Both the position numbers and the translations under genes were made by a program. Below are positions 43,034-52,287 of a stretch of 64,000 nt of DNA, in pieces. The DNA is from JAJDOD01 sp039024895 (lineage in GTDB: Bacteria; Pseudomonadota; Alphaproteobacteria; Rhodobacterales; Rhodobacteraceae). The first letter of the stretch is position 1, and each line of letters opens with the position of its first letter. The stretch is from positions 1 to 64,000 of the forward strand of contig JBCCPJ010000006.1 of NCBI GenBank assembly GCA_039024895.1, read 5' to 3'. Under the pieces are notes generated by a model. That model searched no databases, had not been told where the DNA came from, and was given only the letters and a program-made list of their open reading frames with translations.

Positions 43034-43963
43034 ATGTTGGACCAAATCAAAGGCTTGCATCACGTCACATCGCTGGCCTCTTCCGCTACCAAGAACAATG
43101 CGTTCTTTACCGACACGCTCGGCCTACGCCGTGTAAAACAGACGGTCAATTTTGACGCGCCCGATGTCTATCACCTCTACTACGGGGATGAGGTGGGGTC
43201 GCCTGGCTCTGTGATGACCTACTTCCCGTTCCCGATGGCCGGTCGGGGGCGTCCGGGTGTGGGCGAGGTAGGGCGCACGTCGTTCTCCGTTCCGCGGGAG
43301 GCGCTGGGTGCCTGGACCGAAAGGCTCGCCATGTTGGACGTGGAGGGTCTCGACCACGATACGCGCTTTGGCGAAAACTGGATTCTGTTCAACGGTCCTG
43401 ATGGCGACGCTTTTGCGCTGGTCGGCGTCGACGATGATGAACGCGCGCCCTGGACGGGCGGCGGTATATCGGAGGAGATGGCCATTCGGGGCTTCCATAG
43501 CGCAGACATGCGCCTTCGCGATGAAGGGGCCAGTGCTGAGTTGCTTGGCTTCATGGGCTACGAACAGGTGGATCGTCAGGACAATGTGCTGCGCTTCGCC
43601 TTGCCCGACGGTGAGGCGGCAAGCGTGATAGATATCGAAACCATACCCGGAGCGTCACACGCCGCGCAGGGTGCGGGCTCGGTACATCACATCGCCTTCG
43701 CCGTGGAGAACCGCGCGCGCCAATTGGAGGTGCGGGACGCTCTGATGGACACGGGCTATCAGGTCACACCGGTGATCGACCGAGATTATTTCTGGGCGAT
43801 CTACTTCCGCACACCGGGAGGTGTCCTGTTCGAAGTGGCGACCAATGAACCGGGGTTTGCCACGGATGAAGACACGGCGCATTTGGGACAAGCGCTTCAA
43901 CTGCCGTCCCAGCATGCGCATCTGCGCGACAAGCTGGAGCGTGTTTTGGAGCCACTCGAATGA
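43034..43963 (+). CDS. Ring-cleaving dioxygenase, MhqO/LinE-like (VOC fold)
   Basis: A 309-residue two-module VOC enzyme resembling the extradiol dioxygenases of the hydroquinone-detoxification group (MhqO). First module: IKGLHHVTSLASSATKNNAFFTDTLGLRRVK, with the His that binds iron. Second: SVHHIAFAV and the C-terminal PGGVLFEVAT with the metal-binding Glu. ATG 43034 is preceded by gggaga. Overlaps the next gene by ATGA. Confidence 0.85.
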   Translation: MLDQIKGLHHVTSLASSATKNNAFFTDTLGLRRVKQTVNFDAPDVYHLYYGDEVGSPGSVMTYFPFPMAGRGRPGVGEVGRTSFSVPREALGAWTERLAMLDVEGLDHDTRFGENWILFNGPDGDAFALVGVDDDERAPWTGGGISEEMAIRGFHSADMRLRDEGASAELLGFMGYEQVDRQDNVLRFALPDGEAASVIDIETIPGASHAAQGAGSVHHIAFAVENRARQLEVRDALMDTGYQVTPVIDRDYFWAIYFRTPGGVLFEVATNEPGFATDEDTAHLGQALQLPSQHAHLRDKLERVLEPLE

Positions 43964-44568
43964 CCTATATAGCTGCGCGGAAAGACGGCGTCGAAGGAGC
44001 GCCGCTTTTCTTCACCTTCCATGGGACCGGCGGCGATGAGCACCAGTTCCACGGGCTTGCCGCCGACCTTTTGCCGAGCGCGCATATCGTGTCACCGCGC
44101 GGTGATGTTTCGGAGATGGGGGCGAACCGCTTCTTTCGACGTACCGGCGAAGGTGTGTACGATATGGACGACCTATGGGCGCGGGCAGAGACAATGGCCG
44201 CGTTCATGGAGGCGGAGCGGAAGCGGGCCGGTGCCGAGCAGGTGATTGCCCTGGGGTACTCGAACGGCGCCAATATATTGGCGTCGGTGGCCCTTATTCG
44301 CCCGGACCTCGTGGATGACATGGTGTTGATGCACCCGCTCATTCCGTGGTCGCCCGATCCCCAGCCGGCCCTCGCTGGGACGCGCGTGCTGATCACGGCG
44401 GGACGGCACGATCCGATTGGTCCCGCCCCCCTGACAGAAGCGCTCGGCACGTATCTGTCGTCCCAAGGTGCCGAAGTCCGGTTGGAGTGGCACGATGGTG
44501 GGCATGAGTTGCGCCAAAGCGAAGTAACGGCGATCACGTCGTTTCTCGCGGCCGAGACTGTCGGCTGA
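43960..44568 (+). CDS. Phospholipase/carboxylesterase-type alpha/beta hydrolase, MhqD-like
   Basis: A 202-residue hydrolase of the carboxylesterase/phospholipase family. It has FFTFHGTGGDEHQF (oxyanion region), ALGYSNGANILAS (nucleophile Ser in GYSNG), ITAGRHDPIGP (Asp) and WHDGGHELRQ (His), so a full triad. MhqD-type hydrolases are encoded with MhqO dioxygenases in quinone-responsive operons, as here (ATGA overlap). It probably acts on an ester or ring-cleavage product. Confidence 0.85.
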   Translation: MTYIAARKDGVEGAPLFFTFHGTGGDEHQFHGLAADLLPSAHIVSPRGDVSEMGANRFFRRTGEGVYDMDDLWARAETMAAFMEAERKRAGAEQVIALGYSNGANILASVALIRPDLVDDMVLMHPLIPWSPDPQPALAGTRVLITAGRHDPIGPAPLTEALGTYLSSQGAEVRLEWHDGGHELRQSEVTAITSFLAAETVG

Positions 44569-44600
44569 ACAAGGGCTCCAACCCCTCGGGGTCGGGGCCA

Positions 44601-46010
44601 TTACCGCGGGGGCAACACCGCGCCTGGGTTCATGATGCCCATGGGGTCAAGCGCGTCTTTGATGGCGCGCATTGCCGCGAGTTTCGCGGGGTCCCCATAA
44701 CGCGCAAGATCGTCCGTCTTCGCGCGCCCCACACCGTGCTCCGCGCTGAAGGTTCCGCCCCGGGCCACGGTGAGATCGTGCACCAAGCGGGTCAGGTCAT
44801 ACGCCTTTTCTTTGTACTCGGCTTTGTCTTTGCCTTTTGGCGGGAACAGGTTGTAGTGTAAATTGCCATCGCCCAGGTGACCGAAGGTATTGATCTGCAT
44901 GGGGAATAATGCGCCAAGCGCTTGCGACGCCTCGTCGAGGAAGCCTGAAATCTCTGCCAAGGGCAGCGCGATGTCGTGGCTTGCGATGGCGCCAATCGCG
45001 CGGTTTGCCGCTGGAATAGTCTCCCGCAATGTCCAGAATGCGTCGCGCTGTTGGCCGCTTTGGGCGAGGCGCGCATCCGTCGCAAGACCGCGCGCTTCAG
45101 CGGTTTCGTAAATCTCCGCCAGCAAAGTCTCGGGGTCCATGTGAGGCCCGGTTTCCAGTTCGACCAACACAGCCCAAGGTGGGGCGGTGGCAAAGGGTTG
45201 GCGCAGGTCGGGATAGGTCTCGGACAGAAAGGCGAAGGCCTGACCGCCGATCAATTCGAAGGCAGAAATTGCCTCCGCCGCCTGATCTTGGAAGATCGAC
45301 AACATCTCGAGGGCGCTTGCGGGCGTGTCGGTTGCGATGAAGGCCGTTGCGCGGCAGGCCGGTCGGGGAAATAGCTTAAGTGCAGCAGCGGTGATTATGC
45401 CAAGCGTGCCTTCTGCACCGATCAGGAGATTGCGGAGGTCGTAGCCGGTGTTGTCCTTGCGCAGGCGTTTTAGCCCGTGATGCACGTCGCCATTGGGCAG
45501 AACGGCTTCGATGCCGAGGCAGAGGTCGCGCGCCGTGCCGTAGCGTAGGACATTCAAACCACCCGAATTAACCGAAAGCGCGCTACCGATCTGTGCGCTG
45601 TCCTTGCTGGCATAGTTGAGGGGGAACCGGCGGCTGGCCTCTTCCGCCGCTTTGTGGAGCTCAGACAGCGTGACGCCCGCTTCGGCAACGATCGTGTTCT
45701 CACTCTGGTATAGGGCACGAATTTGCTTCATCCGCTCGAGCGACAGGATCAGCGGGCAGGGGCCGCGCGGGGCAAGTTGGCCAAGTACGAGGCCTGTCCC
45801 CCCGCCGAATGGGATCACGCCAGTCTTTGTCTCAGCGCAGAGGCTTACCACGGTGGCAACCTCTTCGGTGGTGGTGGGAAGTGCTACCGTCTGCCCAAGG
45901 CCAGTGGCCCGCCCGCGCAAATCTTCGAGATAGGCAGGTGACGCGGCGCGGGTTGCGATCCCGGCTTGCGTTAGCTTTTCGTCTAGAGCGGTGTTGGCGG
46001 CGTTCAGCAT
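44601..46010 (-). CDS. FAD-linked D-2-hydroxyacid dehydrogenase (GlcD/DLD/D2HGDH family)
   Basis: A 469-residue flavoenzyme. The FAD-binding PCMH domain has VIPFGGGTGLVLGQ, AEAGVTLSELHKAAEE, GSALSVNSGGLNVLRYG and LLIGAEGTLGIIT. The C-terminal FAD-oxidase domain has FGHLGDGNLHYNLF (metal-binding histidines) and FSAEHGVGRAK. This fits D-lactate, glycolate or D-2-hydroxyglutarate dehydrogenases acting on D-hydroxyacids. No GlcE/GlcF subunit genes adjoin, which argues against glycolate oxidase. Confidence 0.85.
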   Translation of the reverse strand: MLNAANTALDEKLTQAGIATRAASPAYLEDLRGRATGLGQTVALPTTTEEVATVVSLCAETKTGVIPFGGGTGLVLGQLAPRGPCPLILSLERMKQIRALYQSENTIVAEAGVTLSELHKAAEEASRRFPLNYASKDSAQIGSALSVNSGGLNVLRYGTARDLCLGIEAVLPNGDVHHGLKRLRKDNTGYDLRNLLIGAEGTLGIITAAALKLFPRPACRATAFIATDTPASALEMLSIFQDQAAEAISAFELIGGQAFAFLSETYPDLRQPFATAPPWAVLVELETGPHMDPETLLAEIYETAEARGLATDARLAQSGQQRDAFWTLRETIPAANRAIGAIASHDIALPLAEISGFLDEASQALGALFPMQINTFGHLGDGNLHYNLFPPKGKDKAEYKEKAYDLTRLVHDLTVARGGTFSAEHGVGRAKTDDLARYGDPAKLAAMRAIKDALDPMGIMNPGAVLPPR

Positions 46011-46054
46011 GGTCTCGGTGGGTTTAATACCCGCCGCGACAAAGGGAAACCGCT

Positions 46055-46891
46055 TCAGTCCTCCGGTTCGGTCAAAAAGCGGGGTTCAAGCACGATGACG
46101 GTGGGGCGCGACGGCAGGTCTCGGAGCGATAGTTCCATTGAGTTTGTACCGGGTCGTTCGATCTGAAAATCACCGGATACGCTGTCGAGGAACCGGTCCA
46201 AGGAGCCGCCGGACCACCAATGCATGGGCAGGACAATCGAGCTTTTGAACCGATTGACGATCCGCACCATGGTTTCGGTATTGACTGTCATGCCGCCATC
46301 GACAGCGGCCATCACCACGTCGAGACGGCCAATCGCGGCATAGGTTTCGTCGGACGGCTCATGGTGAAGGTGGCCGAGATGTCCAATGCAAAGCCCTGCC
46401 GCCTCAAAGATGAAGATGGAGTTGTTGTCCTCAAGGGCGACCGTGTTGTCGAAGCGATTGCGGACATCGGTCGTGGCGTTGCGGATCAGCATCTCGCCCA
46501 GATCAAGGTAATGCTCGGCGGGTGTCTCCCCGGTTTTCCAGCCTTGCAAGACATGGTCAATGTCCGGGTGCGGGAAGGCGGTCCAATGGGTTTCATGGGC
46601 ATTGTTCATGGTCACCACATCCGGCACGAGACCAACGGCTCCGATAAAGCCATTGTAGTCTGTGACGACATCAAGCCCGCCATGGGTCTGCAAGAGATAC
46701 ATCGAGTGGTCGATATAGCTGATGCGGACGGTGAACTCATCGGCAGTTTGCGTGTTCCACGAGGCTTTCTGGATGTAAGCCGCGCTGGGGATGGCGTCTG
46801 CGATGGCAAAGCAGTGGCTGGGGCGACGATCCTGCGCGCTGGCGGGCAAGGCGAGCACAACAATGAAAAGGGAGATTAGCAGTCTGAGCAT
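46055..46891 (-). CDS. Exported metallo-beta-lactamase-fold (UlaG-like) protein
   Basis: A 278-residue protein with a signal peptide (LRLLISLFIVVLALPASA|QDR). The mature part has the MBL pattern used by the UlaG group: ISYIDHSMYLLQTHGGLDVVTDY, MNNAHETHW, LCIGHLGHLHH and LPMHWW. The usual HxHxDH is replaced by NAHETHW, so metal binding may be reduced or altered. ATG 46891 is supported by aggaggtg. Divergent from glpK with about 106 bases between the starts. Confidence 0.75.
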   Translation of the reverse strand: MLRLLISLFIVVLALPASAQDRRPSHCFAIADAIPSAAYIQKASWNTQTADEFTVRISYIDHSMYLLQTHGGLDVVTDYNGFIGAVGLVPDVVTMNNAHETHWTAFPHPDIDHVLQGWKTGETPAEHYLDLGEMLIRNATTDVRNRFDNTVALEDNNSIFIFEAAGLCIGHLGHLHHEPSDETYAAIGRLDVVMAAVDGGMTVNTETMVRIVNRFKSSIVLPMHWWSGGSLDRFLDSVSGDFQIERPGTNSMELSLRDLPSRPTVIVLEPRFLTEPED

Positions 46892-46997
46892 GGGCAGCAC
46901 CTCCTGAGTTAGACAGTAGCGTCTCTGACAGGTTTCGCCAGTGGTTGCGTCTTTTGTTTTGTCGCGACACATTCGGCGCCACCTAAGGGAGCACAAA

Positions 46998-48473
46998 ATG
47001 ACCTATGTGATGGCCATCGATCAGGGCACGACATCCAGCCGTGCCATTCTTTTCAATCAAGATCTTTCGATTGCGGCCATCGCACAAAAAGAGTTTCCCC
47101 AGCACTATCCGGCGAGCGGTTGGGTCGAGCATGATCCTGAAGACCTTTGGTCAACGGTTGTCGAAACGGCCAAGGGCGTCATGGAGAAGGTCGGTGCTAC
47201 CGCTGCTGATATTGCGGCTATTGGCATTACCAACCAACGCGAGACGACGGTGGTTTGGGAGAAATCGACCGGCAAAGCCCTGCACAACGCGATTGTCTGG
47301 CAGGATCGGCGGACGTCGGAGTATTGCGCGACCATGAAGGCGGCGCATGAAGCGACGGTTACACGGATCACAGGCCTGTTGTTTGACCCCTACTTTTCTT
47401 CGACCAAGCTAAAGTGGATACTTGATGAAGTGCCGGGATCGCGGGAGCGAGCTGCGGCGGGAGATGTTCTGTTTGGCACGGTCGACAGCTATCTGATCTG
47501 GCGACTTACAAACGGTGCCGCGCATGTAACGGATGCGACGAACGCCGCGCGCACGATGTTGTACGATATTCATCAGGGTGCCTGGTCACCCGAGATTTGC
47601 GATATGCTCGACGTGCCAATGGCGATGCTGCCTGAAGTGAAGGATAGTGCGGCGGCTTTCGGGGTGACCGACCTCTTTGGCGGACAAATACCCGTTTTGG
47701 GCGTGGCAGGGGACCAACAGGCTGCCACTGTGGGCAATGCGTGTTTCCAACCCGGCATGCTCAAGTCCACCTATGGTACCGGGTGTTTTGCTTTGCTGAA
47801 CACAGGCGACGCCCCGGTCACGTCCTCAAACAAGCTGCTGACAACAATTGCATATCAATTGGAGGGCAAGCCGACCTATGCCTTGGAGGGATCGATCTTC
47901 ATCGCGGGCGCTGTCGTGCAGTGGCTGCGTGATGGTCTGAAGATCATCGGGGATGCGGGGGAGACGCAAGCCATGGCGGAAGCCTCCGACGCCGGGCAAC
48001 CTGTGGTAATTGTCCCGGCCTTCACCGGATTGGGCGCACCCTACTGGAACCCCGATTGTCGCGGGGCGGTGTTTGGGCTGTCGCGGAACTCCGGGCCGGA
48101 TGAGTTCGCCCGCGCCGCCCTTGAGAGCGTCGGATATCAGACCCGTGACCTATTGGAAGCAATGCAGGCCGATGGTGCTGGTGCGGACGACGCGGTTCTC
48201 AGGGTCGACGGTGGGATGACCGCCAGCGATTGGACGATGCAATTCCTGGCCGACATTCTGGGCGCACCGGTAGATCGGCCCAAGGTTTTGGAGACGACGG
48301 CTCTCGGCGCTGCATGGCTGGCGGGTATGAAAGCCGGGGTTTATCCCGATGCAGCGGGATTTGCGGAAAGCTGGGCGCTGGATCACCGTTTTGAGCCCGC
48401 GATGGCCGAGGATACGCGCACGGATAAATATGCGCGCTGGAAGAACGCGGTGCAGGCAACGATGATGGTGTGA
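46998..48473 (+). CDS. glpK: Glycerol kinase
   Basis: A 491-residue FGGY kinase that phosphorylates glycerol to glycerol-3-phosphate. It has the N-terminal AIDQGTTSSRAILF phosphate loop, GITNQRETTVVW, WQDRRTSEYC, the FGGY-family VAGDQQAA and TYGTGCF, and APYWNPDCRGAVFGLSR. ATG 46998 is preceded by aaggga. Glycerol uptake and glpD genes are not in the window. pgm follows after 98 bases. Confidence 0.95.
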   Translation: MTYVMAIDQGTTSSRAILFNQDLSIAAIAQKEFPQHYPASGWVEHDPEDLWSTVVETAKGVMEKVGATAADIAAIGITNQRETTVVWEKSTGKALHNAIVWQDRRTSEYCATMKAAHEATVTRITGLLFDPYFSSTKLKWILDEVPGSRERAAAGDVLFGTVDSYLIWRLTNGAAHVTDATNAARTMLYDIHQGAWSPEICDMLDVPMAMLPEVKDSAAAFGVTDLFGGQIPVLGVAGDQQAATVGNACFQPGMLKSTYGTGCFALLNTGDAPVTSSNKLLTTIAYQLEGKPTYALEGSIFIAGAVVQWLRDGLKIIGDAGETQAMAEASDAGQPVVIVPAFTGLGAPYWNPDCRGAVFGLSRNSGPDEFARAALESVGYQTRDLLEAMQADGAGADDAVLRVDGGMTASDWTMQFLADILGAPVDRPKVLETTALGAAWLAGMKAGVYPDAAGFAESWALDHRFEPAMAEDTRTDKYARWKNAVQATMMV

Positions 48474-48571
48474 GCCTTCGGGCACACCTGTTTGACGCCG
48501 CACCGGGTAGGGCTTGATCGAATCCGGCGGGCTGGTAACCGAACATCCGGTATTTGTTAAAGGGGTTTGTT

Positions 48572-50203
48572 ATGAAGCGCGTCACCGTAGAGACACGGCC
48601 AATTGAGGGCCAGAAACCCGGCACCTCCGGCTTACGCAAGAAGACCAAGGTTTTCATGCAGCCGCATTATCTGGAGAACTTTGTTCAGGCCATTTTTACA
48701 GGTATTGGCGGTGTCTCGGGCAAGAGTTTTGTCGTCGGTGGCGATGGCCGCTATTTCAATGACCGCGCAATTCAAGTGATCCTCCGCATGGCCGCAGCGG
48801 GAGGTGCGGCGAAAGTGATCGTCGGGCAAGGCGGGTTGTTGTCGACCCCGGCTGCCTCAAACCTGATCCGGAAGAGCGGGACCGATGGTGGCATCATCCT
48901 GTCGGCCAGCCACAATCCGGGCGGACCAGACGCGGATTTTGGCATCAAGTTCAATATGTCGAACGGTGGCCCCGCACCCGAAGATGTCACCGATCGCATT
49001 TATGCCGCGACCGAAGCGATAACCACCTATGAGATCGTCGAGGCGCACGACATTGACCTTTCGATACTTGGCATAACGGCGCTGGGCGATATGACCGTCG
49101 AGGTGGTTGATCCCGTCACGCAATACGCGACGCTGATGGAGAGTTTTTTCGATTTTAAAGCCATCAGTGCTTTGTTCGCGCGCGGCTTCACCATGCGGTT
49201 CGACGCGATGCATGCTGTGACGGGACCTTACGCAACCGAACTGCTTGAGCGCCGCTTGGGGGCGTCGGCTGGGACGGTGCTGAATGGTCAGCCATCGGAA
49301 GACTTCGGGAAGGGCCATCCCGATCCGAACCCGATTTGGGCGAAACCGCTTGTCGATCTGGTGATGGGACCCGATGCGCCAGATTTCGCGGCGGCCTCTG
49401 ATGGCGATGGGGATCGCAATATGATCCTTGGGAAGGGCATCTATGTGACCCCGTCTGACAGCCTCGCCGTTCTGGCGGCCAATGCCCATCTTGCGCCGGG
49501 CTATGCGGCGGGGTTGGCGGGGGTCGCGCGATCCATGCCGACATCGCAAGCGGCGGATCGTGTCGCTGCCGCGCGCGGGCTCCCCTGTTTTGAGACGCCC
49601 ACCGGTTGGAAGTTCTTTGGCAATCTGTTGGACGATGGGCGGATTACCTTATGCGGTGAGGAAAGCGCGGGCACCGGTAGCGACCACGTGCGTGAGAAAG
49701 ATGGGCTTTGGGCGGTATTGCTGTGGCTCAACATTCTTGCGGTGACGGGCAAGTCTGTGGCGGAGCTTTTGTCCGCCCATTGGCATGAGTTTGGCCGCAA
49801 CTTCTATACGCGCCATGACTATGAAGCGGTGGAGACCGACAAGGCAAACGCCGTGATGGACGGCGTGCGGGCGCAGCTTTCGGGGTTGCCGGGTCAGCGC
49901 TTTGCCGCCGGTGTTGTTGCTGCGGCGGATGAGTTTGCTTACGACGATCCGGTGGACGGGTCGCGCGCCACAGGGCAGGGTTTGCGCGTAATGTTCGAAA
50001 GCGGTGCACGCGTCGTGTTTCGGCTGTCCGGCACAGGGACCGAAGGCGCAACGATCCGCGTATATTTGGAAGCGTTCGAGGACGATCCGGCGCGCCTCGG
50101 CGCCGATCCAGAGCAGGCATTGGCGGCGGTCGTTGAGAGTGCGGAGGCGCTGTCTAAGCTGCGCGCAATCACGGGCCGTGCCGGGCCAGATGTGACCACC
50201 TGA
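48572..50203 (+). CDS. pgm: Phosphoglucomutase (alpha-D-glucose phosphate-specific)
   Basis: A 543-residue phosphohexomutase that interconverts glucose-1- and glucose-6-phosphate, providing precursors for glucan and envelope sugars. It shows PGTSGLRKKT, the phosphoserine loop ILSASHNPGG, metal-binding SDGDGDRNMIL, CGEESAGTGSDH and phosphate-binding RLSGTGTEGATIR. ATG 48572 is preceded by agggg; an in-frame TTG at 48554 has no ribosome site. The product may feed the opg pathway encoded at the other end of the window. Confidence 0.95.
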   Translation: MKRVTVETRPIEGQKPGTSGLRKKTKVFMQPHYLENFVQAIFTGIGGVSGKSFVVGGDGRYFNDRAIQVILRMAAAGGAAKVIVGQGGLLSTPAASNLIRKSGTDGGIILSASHNPGGPDADFGIKFNMSNGGPAPEDVTDRIYAATEAITTYEIVEAHDIDLSILGITALGDMTVEVVDPVTQYATLMESFFDFKAISALFARGFTMRFDAMHAVTGPYATELLERRLGASAGTVLNGQPSEDFGKGHPDPNPIWAKPLVDLVMGPDAPDFAAASDGDGDRNMILGKGIYVTPSDSLAVLAANAHLAPGYAAGLAGVARSMPTSQAADRVAAARGLPCFETPTGWKFFGNLLDDGRITLCGEESAGTGSDHVREKDGLWAVLLWLNILAVTGKSVAELLSAHWHEFGRNFYTRHDYEAVETDKANAVMDGVRAQLSGLPGQRFAAGVVAAADEFAYDDPVDGSRATGQGLRVMFESGARVVFRLSGTGTEGATIRVYLEAFEDDPARLGADPEQALAAVVESAEALSKLRAITGRAGPDVTT

Positions 50204-50349
50204 CGGCGGATCAACGGGTTTGAAGCCGGAATGCTTGGCTTAAACTACCGGGAATACATACCCGTCTTATCGCGACTTTAATCCTCTATTACATTCCCAT
50301 GGTGCTCTAGCCGGGCTGGCCTCACTCGAATTAGATGGAGCCCTTTGGT

Positions 50350-52287
50350 ATGCCCGTAAGCGTCACTCAACCCTCTTCAAAAACCGTCGCCGATATCGCA
50401 AATGCGAACCAGGATGCCTATGAGCGCGAAGCGTTCGGCGGTGGCGGCGGTTGGGGCAGTCCGTCCCCGAGCCGCAGTGAGCCGTCAACGACACAGCGCT
50501 CCGACAGCCAGAGCCGGATGCAGAGCACCGGACAAACGGCATCAAACCGCGTGAGTTCCTCCCCTTCGGTCCGCTCGCCCGACGACGCCATCAACGACGT
50601 GCGAAATTCGCGCTCCTCGCCTTCGCCTTCGCGGTCAAGCCCACCTGCGAACCGGGACGATGACAACGATAACGACAATCGCCCCACCTTCACCGTGTCG
50701 CGTCCCAGTGGTCCGGATGACGGTTTTCGGGGGAGCGCAGCGCCAGAGGTACGCTCGCCCGACGACGCCATAAACGATGTGCGCAATCAGCAAAACCGCC
50801 AGACACTCAACGATATTGCCAACGCAAATCAGGACGCCTATGAGCGCGAAGCCTTTGGGGGATCGCGGACGCAACAACAGCCGCGATTGCGCTCCCCCGA
50901 TGACGTGATCGCCGAGCTGCGCAATCGGGCCGCCAATAACGATGGTGGTACTGGGCCGGGACCAGGGGCCACAGGCCGGAACCCGGGTGACAACAACCGC
51001 ATAACCGGGGGCACTGGTGAAGGACGGCCTGAAATACGGTCCCCCGACGATGTCATCGCCGAACAGAGACAGCGCATACCCGGCGAGCCGACGGCCCAGA
51101 CACCTCCGGCACCCGTTGTCCCTACGCCGCCCATTCAGGCTGGTTTGGGCGGCTCCCTCGTCGACCGGATCGAAGCGATGGCCGAACGCTTGAGCGCCAT
51201 CATGGAACGCATGGCCTCCGTGCTCGGTCAACTGGCGGAGCGCTTGGAACAGGCGGCAGATGTGCCGCGCGCGGCGAACGGGAACGTCATGTCGACCCTG
51301 ACGATAGACGGGCAGGCCGAACTGGCCGATCGCTTTCCCATCGAAGAGCGGACAGCGCGCGAGCGCACCCGGGGCGCGGGGCTTTCAGCGGGCGCGCGCC
51401 TGGCCTCCCGGCTCTTGGGCGCAATCGGATTGATCCTTACGCCGGACCGCATCGGCGGCCGCGTCGACATACCCTTGGGCGATAACCTCCGTGTGACGGG
51501 CGAAAGCTCCGAGATGTCCCGGTCGCTGCAGGTGTTGGAAAACGGCGTATGGCGCAACCTCGACGCAGAAGTGCGGATTGGCCCCGATGGCACCTTGCTG
51601 ATCGACCGCGAAGCACTGGAACAACAACTCGGCGGGGGGTTGCCACCAGACCTTGAAGAACTCCTGGGCCGCCCTGAGACGTTCCCCGGCCTGACAGAAG
51701 ACGAGCGCAACCTCGGCCGCAACGAAGGCTTAACCCCGGTGCCACTGCCGCCGTTTGTCGAGGAGTTCCCCGCGGAGGATGACCTCGACCTGCCCAACGA
51801 CACGGGCGGCGCGCCGCCTGTGGTGGAGAACGAGCCGCTGATCACACTCCCGCCTGAAGATGTCGGGCCCGATGTTGTCATGCAAGATAACTTTGGCAGA
51901 ACGGAAGAAGAGCTACAGGCTCTTGCCGAAGATCCCGCGCACGGTGGGCGGATTACACAAGGCAGTATAGCCGAACGCGAGGCTGGGCTGGGCGCAGAAG
52001 CCTCTGGTTCTCTGCCGGGGCCAATTACGCGAGACCCGTCAGGAGCGTCTGAGTTTTTTGACTCAACCGGTCAGGCTTGGGATGTTAAAGGATTTCGCAG
52101 CGATTTTCCTCCCGAACGCGGTGGCTTCACAGAGGAAAGAGCCTTGGCAAGTATTGAACGGGAGCTTCAAGCAGGCCACAATGTTATTATAGACACGCGG
52201 AACTTGAGCGCAGCTCACCTGGAAGATTTGCGCCGCTCTGTAGAAAATGCGGGACATGAAGATAGGGTAGTATATTGGCCGGACTAA
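50350..52287 (+). CDS. Polymorphic-toxin-like protein with repeat-bearing N-terminus
   Basis: A 645-residue protein without signal peptide. Numbering from the in-frame ATG at 50335: identical 17-residue units (DIANANQDAYEREAFGG) at 20-36 and 160-176, four RSPDD(A/V)I units at 80, 140, 186 and 235, a coiled segment at 276-306, and a possible membrane helix near 351-369. A Pro/Glu-rich pre-toxin region spans 445-515. From about 535 comes a distinct C-terminal module (ITRDPSGASEFFD, WDVKGF, ASIERELQAGHNVIIDTRN), which resembles nuclease-type tips of polymorphic toxins. DNA turns AT-richer there. ATG 50350 is preceded by ggag at 50337; 50335 lacks a ribosome site. Coupled to 52275-52688. Secretion route unknown. 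Confidence 0.65.
   Translation: MPVSVTQPSSKTVADIANANQDAYEREAFGGGGGWGSPSPSRSEPSTTQRSDSQSRMQSTGQTASNRVSSSPSVRSPDDAINDVRNSRSSPSPSRSSPPANRDDDNDNDNRPTFTVSRPSGPDDGFRGSAAPEVRSPDDAINDVRNQQNRQTLNDIANANQDAYEREAFGGSRTQQQPRLRSPDDVIAELRNRAANNDGGTGPGPGATGRNPGDNNRITGGTGEGRPEIRSPDDVIAEQRQRIPGEPTAQTPPAPVVPTPPIQAGLGGSLVDRIEAMAERLSAIMERMASVLGQLAERLEQAADVPRAANGNVMSTLTIDGQAELADRFPIEERTARERTRGAGLSAGARLASRLLGAIGLILTPDRIGGRVDIPLGDNLRVTGESSEMSRSLQVLENGVWRNLDAEVRIGPDGTLLIDREALEQQLGGGLPPDLEELLGRPETFPGLTEDERNLGRNEGLTPVPLPPFVEEFPAEDDLDLPNDTGGAPPVVENEPLITLPPEDVGPDVVMQDNFGRTEEELQALAEDPAHGGRITQGSIAEREAGLGAEASGSLPGPITRDPSGASEFFDSTGQAWDVKGFRSDFPPERGGFTEERALASIERELQAGHNVIIDTRNLSAAHLEDLRRSVENAGHEDRVVYWPD
51676..51879 (+). repeat. 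Pre-toxin segment, copy 1 (inside toxin gene)
   Basis: These 204 bases encode toxin residues 448-515 (GLTEDERNLGRNEG... to VGPDVV). A second copy lies at 52687-52890 with the same length and no gaps. By hand count about 53 of 68 encoded positions agree. This is the region at which different C-termini appear to be exchanged. Confidence 0.85.
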
